Positions 1-12,932 of a stretch of DNA of 64,000 nt are shown here, in pieces; positions within the stretch are counted from its first letter, which is position 1; every line of letters starts with the position of its first letter. A program made the translations under genes and the position numbers. The notes beneath the pieces were generated by a model. The model was not told the origin of the DNA, did not search any database, and saw only the letters and a list, made by a program, of their open reading frames with translations. Origin of the DNA: Paralichthys olivaceus (lineage: Eukaryota; Chordata; Actinopteri; Pleuronectiformes; Paralichthyidae); NCBI RefSeq assembly GCF_024713975.1, contig NC_091116.1, positions 13,560,682 through 13,624,681 of the forward strand. The letters run 5' to 3'.

Positions 1-23
1 TTGTCGCCTGAAAGCATAGACAG

Positions 24-26
<3 letters not shown>

Positions 27-59
<33 letters not shown>
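27..59. repeat. (TC)n microsatellite
   Basis: Uninterrupted TC dinucleotide run of about 33 bp. Confidence 0.95.
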
Positions 60-61
<2 letters not shown>

Positions 62-395
62 GACACACACACACTTTGATGTATGGAGTCAATCAGACTT
101 CATTGGACAGTGTTGTGATAGCCTCAGGATATTAGCGAGCTCACTCTCCGCTCACCCAGATGATAAACACTTTATGTGTCCACGGGCTTTTGTGCAGCAA
201 TAACAGCATCTCTGGCCTTTCTCACCTTCAACCATCCATTTCAGGAGAAACTCGAAAAAGTGTGAGCGGCGTGCAGCGGCGGCGGCGGCTGCTCGGAGCG
301 CATGACTCAGAAGAGCAGGTGACCTGCCAACACACAGGAGCAGGTGAGTGACGGCATCTTCATTTCTTTCAGTCAACAGTTGAACAAAACAATGT

Positions 396-421
396 ACACA
401 CACACACACACACACACACAC
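396..421. repeat. (AC)n microsatellite
   Basis: Uninterrupted AC run. Confidence 0.95.
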
Positions 422-969
422 GTCATGCATGTTTACAGGACACTTGAGATTCATAAGCTTCTAATGAGAGTCTCGTGGGTGGCAGCGTATCTGACCTCGA
501 TCACACACACTCTTATTGTCACACAACACACAGGATGCTGACAGGGAGGTGACAACTCTGTGTGTGTGTGTGTCCCTGATCACATCTAATAATTTTTGGC
601 ATGTGAGTAAAACACACACACACACACACTCTCTCTGTGTGCACATAACTCTGTGACGGAGCGGCCATTTGAAACCTCGGTGGACACGGCTCTGTGAGTG
701 TCAGTATATGTACGTGTGCACGTGTGAGTGTGTGTGTGGGTGTTCAACATGGTTGTCAAGTGCCTGAGCGAGCCAATCTCTCATCCGCCGTCGGCTCGGA
801 TGAAGTGACGTGCGGCTGAACCAAGCGGACATAAAGACGGAGTGGGAGCATCACTATGCAGCTCGGCGGTGTGGTTTGTCCTGACCCTGTCTGGGGCCCT
901 CTCCTCTCTGCTGATTCTAATGAGCTCCCCATGGGATTAGACTTAGTGCGGCCAGCGTCCCAATGAGGG

Positions 970-1001
970 GTGTGTGTGTGTCTGTGTGTGTGTGTGTGTG
1001 T
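970..1001. repeat. (TG)n microsatellite
   Basis: TG run with one TC interruption. Confidence 0.9.
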
Positions 1002-3247
1002 CGGGCAGCCTGACATCAACACACACTCACAAACATTGTGCCCATCATCGTACATCCATCCGGATACACGGCTACTTTTTCTAAACACACGTGAAACAGA
1101 ACTCCGTCAGGATTTATCCGAAGAGAAACTGCGTGGAAGAGAAATATCACAAATATTAAAATTCATCGGAGTGAGATGTCTCACCTGGTTTGGCGAGACT
1201 CCACATGTATGGAGGCCGGAGTCCTTCTGCAGTTGCCGCAGGTTTGATTCCCACCTGGCCCTTTGCTCCTCTCTCTCCGGGACACTTAGTATATTTTCTC
1301 ATTGTCTTCTATAGAAACAACCAGTGGAGTCTGACTTCATGACACAGGCGCCCGGAGGTTACACCCATCAGCGGCTGTTGTTTCACATCTTTCAAATTCA
1401 TTTCTCTACTTTATATTTTAAGTCGAAGCAAAAAACAAAAGAGATGTTGTCGTATTTATAAAACTCACAAACGGGAGAGTTTTGCATTTTCAGTCCGACT
1501 CTCTGGAGATGAACTGCCGTCGGACAAACGTCCATCCACAGCAGCTCAAACGAGCGTCAGCTGCTCTGTCTTTAAAGTCTTGTTGTGTCTTTAAAGTGAC
1601 ACAAAACCCTTATTTGCCTGCGATTTCCCTCATTGGTATCAAAGTTTAAATGGTTAAAAGGCTGATCAGGTATTGTCTGCGCTAGACAAGCTCATTAATG
1701 TGTCACAATTCATTATCAGAGCCTCGTCCTCACCTTGTCAGGTGGCTAATGGGAATATCAATCATAGGCTTCCCCATCATGACCCTCCTCACATCTTCGC
1801 TTCGCATCTCACCTCTGTTGACTCCTCGTCCCGAAAATACCAGCAGGCCCAAACCGATCTGTCTGGAACAAATGTCAAACATGATTCGGCTCAGGAGTAA
1901 ACAGCCACAAACATGGCCGACATACAGAACCACGACTCCTTCTTCTTTACACGCGTTTCCAGCGGTCGTGTTCAGAGTCAGTGTTCTCACTGTGTCAGGG
2001 AGGAACACATTGAGAAGATGCAGATAGAACGTGCACCGCACAGTGTGAACAGATGATCAGATTAGATAAGATGCACGAGACAAATGGACCAGAGAGGTGA
2101 GAAGGAGCAGAATCAGAAAGAAAGAACTATTTCTTATGGGGATTTCACATCGTAAGAAAACTTATTTGCCCGTGAGATTAATTTTCATTTTCATTTTAAA
2201 GTAATATATTTGAATTAGAATTCACTTTATTGAATTTATTTCAAATTACACCTTTAATAAATTTCATTCATGAATAATTCTACAAGTTGTGATTGAATTC
2301 ATGTGAATTATTAAGAATCTGTTTTCTTTTTGATTGTTCTTATAATTTATTTATTAAGAAAATGTGTTATTTTTAATATTCTTTTAAATAAGTGAACACA
2401 TTTAATAAATGTTATTTCATTCTATTCAATGTTTTATTTATAATTGGGAGGAGATTTTATTTAACACAATATGCCGCACAAATGTGGCGTTTGACTGATT
2501 TTACAGTTTAAAAATTCTGTCGAACATCTGAGACAATTTTCATTTGCAGCGAATATGCTTTTATCTCACCTGCAGCCGAGGCTGTGAATAAACACGCTCC
2601 TGCATAATCATTATAATTTTCTTCTGAATTCATTAATCAAACATAATAAGTGTCGATAATAAGGTTGGGGGGTATCAAGGCTGTTTATTGAAGGATTCTC
2701 ACGTCGTCATCGTCTGATTTTCTTCAATTTAAATCTAATAAGTTACAAAGCATGATCCCAGCTTCATCCAAACCCCTCACTGTAATTAGTTAAGGTGGAT
2801 AATTATAATAGCAAATCAAATCACATCAAATGAATGTGTTTGTGCATCAGTGACGCCGGTTAAAGTGTCATTACAACACTTTTATTGACGACTGGTTGTT
2901 GATTGCAAGCAGCAGTAGAAGAAGAAGAAGAAGAAGGCCGAGCCTCAACATTTCTTCTTCTCTTCTCCACCTTCTCGTCCCAGGGCCAGAGGTCAGAGGA
3001 GTTCATCGTCGCCTCCGCAGCTCCTCACATTGCCTGTAATTTCATTTTTGTGCGTAAATATGTGTTTCTTGTCAGGAGCGTGGCGGCGAGAAGAAAAACA
3101 AGCAGGAGGACATCTCTGACAAGCAATTACACGGCAGCTCGTCTGGGCGGCAGGTGGGGATGAGCCCCGGCCTGCTGGAGGGGCAGAAGATTGAATACTC
3201 CAGAGACGGAGCAGAAAATGGCCGGAGGGAGAACACGGTGAGACGAG

Positions 3248-3272
3248 CACACACACACACACACACACACAC
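3248..3272. repeat. (CA)n microsatellite
   Basis: Perfect CA run about 10 bp downstream of the candidate exon ending at 3,237. Confidence 0.95.
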
Positions 3273-6200
3273 TCATGCATACACAGACACAGGTTAAAAA
3301 CAAGTGAGTAATATCTACGTTTTACATTCTGCTTGTTTCACATAAAGAAAAACAGGATTATGACGTCTATGAATCCAAGTTTGACTCTGGTGGCTTTTTA
3401 CGGGGAGCAGGATAATCTCTCCCATCGTCATCATCAGATTCCAAGAAGAATCAATGGATAATGTTTAATCTGTCACAATCGATGTGAGGCTGCAAATCTG
3501 TGAATGTTTCATTCCCACAAACCACCACTGTTGCCATAACAACTTGACTTCATGTCCGCCCTTACCTCTGAGAGTCGTTTCCTGTCTTTAGTGAACATAG
3601 AAGAAAGATAGATGGATAGATCTCCTTCTCTTTCCTGTAACACCTTCACCTGTGGCTTAGCCCCAGAGGGATGGTGATGTCACCAGGCTCTGGCCACAAC
3701 CTTCACCGCCATCCTTCCGTCAAAGGCGACGTCTCTTCAGGAGTCTGCAGCTGTGCGGCGGACCGTGCCGGCAGTGGTTACATCAGATTGGTAACCTTCC
3801 CGTGGTGCACACATATGTGGATGTCAGGGTATGAGGCTGAGGAAGCGACTCTGACAGATGGGTGGGCTTCTCTCACTTCTCTCCCCAGCCGTGAACCAGG
3901 AAGCCTCGCCCTCGGGGGTGAGTCCCAGGGCGACGTGAGACGGCTCAGTGGGAGAGAGTACAGTCAGTCCTTTCAGGGATGTTCCATTAACTTGATTAAT
4001 GGCCCAATTACCACCGGTAAACACTCCTCGGAGATAGGAAGCAGGAAGGAGGAGGAAGTTTGGGGTGATAGAACCTAACTGGTTCATGGTCGGTCAATTA
4101 TTTGTTATTTACTTCCACATTAAACTTATTTAGACCACGTTTTAACCTTCATTTAGCTGGAGAGGGATGCTTTCTTTTCCTGGACTCCCTTCATCCACAC
4201 TCAAACTGTCCTCGTCTGGAACACGGGCTGTAAATAAAGATGTGCAAAGTGTCGACACTTCCTCCAGGTATCCAGAAATCAAGCGAACATATCCTGGATT
4301 CGAATGCTGCCAACGTGAAACCATTTGACAAAGTTCACAGAGCACATAGAGGAGCATTGAGCAGCTAAAGAAGAAGAACCTGCAGAATCACCGAGGTGGT
4401 TTGATTTGACAGGATTGTTCAGTCGAGGTACAAAAATCTGGGATCAGTAAAAGTGCATCCAACTTTTTTCTTGCATCTCTTTTGGAGCTGGAAGAAAAAA
4501 ACAGGGTTTCCAGCTTGAAAAGAAAATTCTTGATTATACAAAAGGTTTAATTCTGAATGTAAAACGTGTAATTACCAACCATAGGAAACAAGAAGCAGGA
4601 GCTTCCATCTCCCTGAATATAGCATTTGATTGTGAAACAAACGCTTCGGCGTGTCTGGTGTCCCCTCTGCCATCTCCCACCGCCGTGTGGGCGGCTCGCC
4701 TCGGCCTCGCTTCCCTCCACACACGTGGGTTGGAAGATTTGCTCGGCCCCTCGTGCTCTCACTGAGAGGGGGGCAAGGAGGCGAGCCTTCATCCTCCTCC
4801 ACACTCGTCTGAAATGCCGCCAAGTTCAGGGAACCCACCCCGTGCAGCACTTACAAGAGGTTCAGAGGCTGCTTCCAGCTCCGAGAGGTGGAACCGAGAT
4901 GTGGATGGTTACTGGAATAAGTGGAGATGATTATCATTATACCCCATCAATGATTTTCTTTGTTTTAACCTCTACTTGGTTCTGCTCCGACGTGCGTCGC
5001 CAAATTCGTCTCATTTGCTCTGCACATGACTGATGACAGCGTTTGTAATTAGCTGAAGCAACACAAAGACTTATTGTGACTTTGAGTTGTTGGAGAACTC
5101 TCTCTTGGCAAATCCTCAGTTCTGGTTTCTTCATGTCAATAAATCACTCGTCATCGTTGTTGTCGGGAATTCGTCGACTTTCTCTGGAATTCGGACGTTT
5201 CCCTTTAAACTGAGCTCGTCTGCTCTGTCCCAGGCTCACGTGTATTAAATGGGACTCTCCTATATTGTTTTCATTGATTCTGTCATGGCATCTTTATAAT
5301 AGAGCCCTGCTTCATAATTGGAATCGCTGCATTGGACAGAGCACGCTTCAATCCCCCGGTATGAAGTCGGGGAGGGAGACGGAGGATGGTGGAAGTGCTC
5401 GTCTGTTCTCGTGTGATGAAAGATCAGATTTCACACAAAGAGCTGCATGTCAGTGGTGTGTCGTCAGATGAAGATAAAAACAGACAAATAGCAGTTGGAT
5501 CTCTTCGTTTCAAGTTTGTTCCTTGTGTGCAAACATTAGTTCAAACCCAGCGAGGAGAGTTAATAATTGTATCATCAGTCTTTAATGATGGAGGATAAAA
5601 CCTTTTCTCGTGTATGTCCTCAGGCGCAGTGTTTCCGTGAGGGTTATTACAGGAGCCTAAATGCTCCCCTCCCTGTTTTCGGAGATGTGCAGTAATTGGG
5701 TGAAATTAAGAATCTGCCTGAGACGAGACCGTTCACACAGGTCATTTGTGCAGGAGGCTTTTCAAACACCAGACATGACGGACTGAGTCAAAACTAAAGA
5801 CCAGCAGCGCTCTCCCTACAATTTCTACAAATCACTGGTCTCCTTCAGTTCATATTGATCCCATCTAAAAAAAAGAATTGGTGGGAGTGACAGCTGAAAT
5901 TTGTGAAACTGTTTTCTGGTTCTTTGAGGCAAACGTGGAGCAAAGCGGTTCAACAGATGGCATCTCACACCCTCTCCATCCTCTCAGCGCCCGGCGCTCC
6001 GCTGCCACTCTGGACACGGACACTGTGCGGCAGAATTCATTATCAGGATCAGGCCGGCAGTAATGAAAGAAGGAGTCGCTGGTCGGACTCAACATCTCCT
6101 GTGTCATTTCCTTTTTCTCGGCGGCTCGGTTTGTCAGAGTTGCTGCTGTGAGTGCAAAACCCTCTCACCTCTGCCGGAGAACGATTATCACATAGCCTTG

Positions 6201-7899
6201 CAGGGAAGATCCCCGAAAAACGAGTCATTGATTTGGGAAATGAAACTATCTTGAGCTAAACCCCAGTGTGTGTAAACACCCTTTGTCACCACACTTCAAA
6301 ATAAATCCATACGGACGACACAGTCCTTCAGGAGGGGAATTTTAAACGCCTCGCTCTGTCACAGCTCTGGATTGTGCTGGCGATAAACGGATCAAGGCAA
6401 CAATTCACAGTAGAATAACCTTTGCCGACGTGCTCTCACCTCATCGCCGGCCGCACCGCAGCCTCTTGTGTTTGGCCTTTTTATACAAATCACATTACAG
6501 CCCGTTGGCCTTTTGCAGAAATGTCCTATTCACGGGAATGAATAGGAACGAACCAGGTACTTGTGCTAAGGAGCAGCTGCATCATCAGTAGTAAGGCCAT
6601 TGTGCTTCTTGTGAACTTTTTAAAGACCCTGAACAACAGAAACGCTGCAGATCCAGATCGGAGCTATTAGAAAAACACATTTCTGTGCAGTTGAAATCAC
6701 AGTCATCCATTTTTTACCTTATTTTGCAACAAGGCTGCGAAGGGTGCACAAACAGCAAGGACGCTCCTCGCTCAAATGTCTCCTCCTCTCCATGAAGGTG
6801 CGATGACTTCATTTGCATTCTGGCACAAACCAAAGATATCGCTCCTCCACATCTGGCATCGTCTGCTTCATCGTCTTAAATCGGCGAGCACGGCGGCCGT
6901 TCCGGTCTCTTTCTGTCATGTCCAGTCAGCCTGTTTGTGTGCGAGAACAACTTAGTCCCCAGAAACGAGCAGAAGCTGCAGCTATGTTCCTTATTACTTA
7001 TTCCCCCTGAAGAAGTCCACACTGTGTTCACCGAAAACTCCCGAGACACACAGACTCTCACACAAACAACATGACTCCTGGATTTCCAAACCTGAGCTGA
7101 ATACCAAGAAGGGAGGAGAGTGGAGTTGTTCTAGTTTCATGTCGGATCTGTTGCACATAACTGACCTTGTGGTTCGCCTGCATTTGTGAAATGAACCAGA
7201 AAACATCCTAGAGGTCGAGATCTCGGCCTCACCCCTTCGATCTGATTCGCTTCGGCCACGTTCGTCAAACACGTCGAGCCAAAAATAAAGGGTTTTCTCA
7301 AATTATACATTGTGTTCTACCAGAGTAAATAATGATTTCTCCCACATGTCTCTGCAATACGCATCATCAGCCTGTGTCTGAGGAGCAGTGGGTAATTTGG
7401 CAGATCAGATCCAACAGCACCACCCTCTGCTCAATGTGAGGAAGTGCAGGATGCCTCCGGTTCTAATGGATGACTCATAATGATCTGAGAAAATCTGTGT
7501 GATCTAAGCTGTAGTGGGGGAAGTTTGCTGTGATATTAGAAATAACAGAAGTGAGGAGTCTCGAGCTCGTCCGTCACACACATCCAAAGTGGCACCTTTC
7601 ACTTTTACACAGTTAAATAACGACGAAACCAAAGCAAATGAATATGACGTTAATGTCGTGTTTCTCCAGGTACCGAGAGGCACGGGGTCGTTCCTCTGCT
7701 TCCTCCGAGCTGTTTGAGCAAATCTGACACTTGTCTGACTCGTCCGCTCCCGATCCGCCAGCGGCTTCATCCAACTCCTCAAACTCGTCTCCTGAGAGTT
7801 GACCGGAGCCCCGACACCGGCTGAAAATCCACAGTAACATCGTGTCAGAGTTCCTCAACGCTCTCCTCCTCCCCATACGCTGCACACAGAGACGTGAGA

Positions 7900-7926
<27 letters not shown>
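7900..7926. repeat. (AC)n microsatellite
   Basis: Perfect AC run; a second, shorter one lies at 8,069-8,089. Confidence 0.95.
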
Positions 7927-7930
<4 letters not shown>

Positions 7931-8068
7931 TAGAAGTGGAGGCACATCTGCACGCTCCTGTCTGTCACCATTCACCACCGGGGCTGCCACAGACATGCAC
8001 TGACATCACAATTAAACTGAGAACGCCATGGCTCTGCACGGTCATCCATCACATGCATCCCACCCCAA

Positions 8069-8099
<31 letters not shown>

Positions 8100-11000
8100 T
8101 ACACTGAGACAGACGGAGCGGTGGCAGGAGCGTCTCCCTGAATGCTAAGAAGCAGGTTTGCGTCTCACGCTGGGGGGCTCCAGAGCATCTTGATTGGGGT
8201 GTGAAAATACATTTTCAGCCTCGATTGGACGCTACGCTGCTCCTCCACTGTTCGTTTTTCTCTGAGATAACAAGAAAAATGTCTCCTCGCCCTCTGTTTC
8301 GCTGGTGTATCGTAATATCACGATCCCATGTTTTCCTGCTCGTACCCCTCTAGCTCGTACCCAGAGGTGCATATAATTCCTTGAGTTTCAGGGAAGATGC
8401 CCTCGTCGGGGCCCCTGGCAGTCTGCAGGCGGGCGGCCGTCCCCGTGACTCTGATCTCATCATGCGAGCACGTCCGCCTCCATTAGTCTCCGGCATTGTG
8501 CTGGAAATTGCTCTGACTTGTCGGGTGATTACCTCAAATGAACAATTAGGCGGCTGGCTGTCACAATAACTTGCTCCCCGTCTGTGAATTGGCTCGACAG
8601 TTTTAACGGCTGCCGCTGCCATCAAGGTGCTCCAGATAAATGATCCATGGTGGAGGGGAAATGTCAGCCAAGAGCCCTCACAACATCTCGTCACGCTGTG
8701 ACGGGCCGATGAAGGAGATTATGCTCTTACTGGAAAAACGAAGACGTTGGCAAAGGAAGTTCCTTGATTGAGCCGCGAAGGCATTTTTTGGGTCGGGCGT
8801 CGGTGATTGTATGTTTTAAATATCGTCTCAGTTTGATGAGATGAAAATGGGCTGAGACTCCATGATTGACAGCTGAGACTGACCCCTGATTGGTTGGGCG
8901 TGTGTGTGTTGACACCACAGCTCTACGTCACGATCACTTTACAGACTCTTCGTTCGTGTTCAGGTTATTTGATTAACAACTGATCGACAATTAATTCTGT
9001 CGTTGATAGATAGTCCAGATACTCGGGTAGTTTCTTTCTTTGCCTTATACATTTCTTACTTTAGTTTTATGCTGTACCTCCCTTTTGTCTTAGAGTTGTT
9101 CTCTTCTGAGTTCAGATGAAGATCTGCTGCAGTAACCACTCGTTCTGTTCTGGAGTTCAGTGACTGAGCAGCGTGCGACGGTTGATTTGTGACTTTAGGA
9201 CCTTTTGTTCTATCAAAGCTGAATCTGTTTTTTATATTTTCGCTTTTATTTCAACTTCAGAAATGAGACTTCATCTCAGAACATGATCGTTTCTTCAGCG
9301 AGGCGACGTCTTTGTTTCTTTTTCTCCGTCCTCATCACAGAACTCAAACATTCATCCCTCTCAGCTCAGAATCAGCTCGGCTCTCATCGGTCTCTTTAAG
9401 TATCACAGACATCCAGCGCATTGTAACATACGTCTGTTTATACATGTCCAGACAAACTGAGAAGAGCCGCTGCCCCCCCCCTCCACACACACACACAGGA
9501 AGGAAATCCCGCATCAGTTCCGACCAGATTACAGATCAAGAGTGTGACCAATGTCGGAAAGCGCAGAGCGGAGTAATGCGGCCTAATGGCGAGACAAGCC
9601 GGGGACTCTTTAATAGTAATGAATACACAATGTGAGCCCGGGGGGGGGGGGGTGACCTGACTGTTGACGAGATAAGAGAGAGAGAGTGTGTGGCAGAACA
9701 AGAGGAAGGTGTAATGTTTACTGGGTGTGTTCAGAGGGGAGGGGGACAAAATAACAGAATCACAATCCTGTTTGTGGTGAAATCCATCAGCTGACATAGG
9801 AAAATATAAAAAAAAGTATAAAACACTGTGTTTACACAGACAATCTGACTCTTGACCTTATTCTAAATTAGATGTTCCTCCAATAATGTGGTTACATGAG
9901 CTGCTAATTGAATAATCCATTAAAATTCCAGTTTGCAGAGAACCGTTGGACTCATGCCACACGACTGAGGTTAGAATACTCCACATGTCTTGACGCTATA
10001 TAAACTGGATTTAACCCTATTAAAGCCTCTGAAGGGGGAAATCATTGTGGATAAGTTTTTTTTTTTACTAAAATTCAGTTGCTCCAAAGCAGTGTAGACA
10101 TTTTATTTCACATTTTCCTGCAGAAGAAAGCGTAGCGCCTGTTGATAAGATCTAAATCTGACTGTGTGACTCATGTTGAGTCCCTCCAGGTTGATTTTAA
10201 TACAATATGCACACAAACAGAAGCCTGCATCTGGTGTTTTAAAGCTGCGGTTGGTTCTAGCAGCTCATTTTAACATCCTTTAAATAAAAATAATGCATCA
10301 AATGTTATGAAGTCAACATGTGCTCTGTGTTTATAATCCTAGTTTTCCAGGTAGCTACCAACTACAGATGTGAGATACATGCAGGGGGGTAAAAATAATA
10401 GTATTTGTACATTAACTGCTGAGGAGCAGAAGTAATAAGTGACCAAGTTGTAACTGTGAGAACGTCTCTGGCTCTGGAGAAAGGTTTTCTGGTTAAAAAA
10501 GGATTCAAGCCTTTATTTCCGTGCGTCTGTCGTGTCTCGAGGTGTTTCTGTCATCTTGTCCACCTCAGATTTGTGTTTTCTCAGTAGAAGCAAACGAAGA
10601 AGAAGTGAAACGAGGAGCTCAGAGCTCGTCTCGTAATATTTCTCATTCCCTGTCGGTCGTGTGCTCAGCCTTCCTCTCCCCACGTGATCCTTCTCAGCCC
10701 GTGTGGAACAAAGGCTTCCTTCAGCGGTGGCCGCCAATAAAAACGGGAATTAAACGTGATCGGAGCGGCTCTTCACCTTCCACACGTCCTCGTGCAGGAG
10801 GCCGCACACGCTGGCTGCCAGCTTAATCTCATCTGCAGCATTTTTATCTGTTTAAGTGGATGTTTTGAAAATCTTTGTTTAGTCAGATTTATATTTCAGT
10901 AGTTTGGACTTTCTTTGTAAAAACCTTGTGGTAAACTCGGGCGCAACGTGTAAAAAAAAAAGAACATACAGTCTCTTATAATCTGTTTCTGCCTGAGGAG

Positions 11001-12741
11001 ATCCATTATTTGGATGATTACCTTCCGCTCATGAACCGAGTTACTGCGGCAAAGTGCAACCGACGGTCATCAAATGGAACTGGCTCGCATTAACATGCAG
11101 CTCAGACTCCAACACACAGTCTATTGGATCCAATCAGGAGGTGAAATTGATCTTTTTCAATTCACGTCCCCAGATTACACTTCACAATAGATACTGAGGG
11201 ATCGAGAGGAGAGGCAGAGATTCTCTTCTGTCAGCACAACGCTGAGAAACCAAACGGTTCCCTGTCTGGTTTAGTCTGGGCGATCGAGAGAGAATTCTTT
11301 TGTCAGAGAGACGTCTTCGGAAATTTGGGGAAATCTTGAAGCATTTTCAGTCTTTTTTTACAGTTAATTTTTACCATTTACACACAGAGAACAGGAAATA
11401 AAGTTAATATTCGTGGATGTAAAGTCTCAGTACGTCCTGAAGACAGTTACTATATAAAAGCAGACACATCAGCTTTGTCGTCCTTTGTTTTTTTAAAAGA
11501 CGTCTTGCAGCCACAGGGATCTTTTCTTTTCTCTTTTTTCTTTTGTCAGTTTTGTCTTCCATCTTTGCACATGCCCCATTAGCCAGCATCTCCCTGCCTC
11601 TGTCTGCTGCGTTTTTTAAAAGCTGTAGTTTACTGCCGGCACGCTCGGTCGGGCCTGTGATCCGCAGAAAATGATGAGGTAAAGTCTTAAACCTGGCCAA
11701 AAAATATATGGCTCAGAAAATGGATGGAGCCTCTGCAGGGCGGTGCATGATTTAACCGGGCAGAAACTTTTACGGCCTTAACGATGTTCACGCTCCAGAC
11801 CTTTAACACTCCTCATATTATGTCAAGATTCTTTTTTTCTCCTCTGTTTCCATTCCGTGCAAGCCATCGACCTTCTCGTAAGAAAGTCATCAAGCACCAT
11901 CGACTTTTCCTGACCCGCTTCCGTTTTATTTTAAAGCCGTCTTAATTTGGAGTCATTGCTCGTGAGCGTGGCTAATAATGTCTTCTTCCTTAGCCGGAGA
12001 GGAGAGATAAGTAGAGGAGCATCTGAAATCAATGGCGGAGGATTATGGAGGACCCCAGGGCTTCCTCCTTCTCCATTCACACTCCTACAATGAACACATG
12101 CTTCTTCGTCGCCCCCCGAGGACAGGAGGTGGGAATTACCTCTAGACGACACCTTAACGGGGGCACTGTGCAACAACCAGCGGCCGACCTCTCTTCATTT
12201 CGATGCTTCAACAGTTCCAGTGGCATTTCATTGAATCCACACGTTTCCACCTGCAGCCGTCTGCTTATATGTTTCTGATTTAATTTGGACAGAAGTGCTG
12301 CGTTTCTCCGATTGTGAAAAGGTAACAGTGTCGTACATCTCCCTGCAACACAGGTGGGACCTTTAAAGCTGACATTTCAGTCTCAATTCAAATGTGCAGC
12401 GTAGCATCGGCGCACTCTGGGGCCGCGGCGTCACGGAGACGCCGGGGGAATTCACGGAAATGCAACTTCAGCAAGGAAGCGGCTGCCCCTCAGCGAGGAA
12501 ATTACACTGCGACAAAATAATTAAAAGCCATGTCTAATTTAAATACATGCCTCCATGCTCTGAAACACCCCTCAGACCCCTCGGTGCGAGGGCGGAAAAT
12601 GCCGCTTCCACGGGTTTTGAAGTGAAATCACCCGCGGGCGTGTGCACCTCAGCGACAATGATTGGACCTGCCTTTTATAAAGTGTAATAGAGAAGAAAAT
12701 AAGACGTTACCCTTTGAGCAGAATCAAAACATTGCCTTGAT

Positions 12742-12773
12742 CTGTGTGTGTGTGTGTGTGTGTGCATGTGTGT
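12742..12773. repeat. (TG)n microsatellite
   Basis: TG run with one CA interruption. A second perfect TG run follows at 12,899-12,931. Confidence 0.92.
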
Positions 12774-12892
12774 TAAAGAACAGTGTGGATCCGTGCAGAG
12801 AGAGAAAGAGCAATGAGGTGAAACAGAGACGAGAGAGAATAGAGTGGATGCAGAGGAACGAATGAAATTGGAGACCGAAGAAAAGGAAAAGG

Positions 12893-12898
<6 letters not shown>

Positions 12899-12931
<33 letters not shown>
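12899..12931. repeat. (TG)n microsatellite
   Basis: Perfect TG run of about 33 bp. Confidence 0.95.

Positions 12932-12932
<1 letters not shown>

Noticed and set aside
7613..7996. Acidic-looking frame on the - strand (GDEFEELDEAAGGSGADESDKC)
   Set aside because: Two - strand frames look equally protein-like in the same place, no convincing donor follows, and no family is recognised. It may be worth a database search but is not called.
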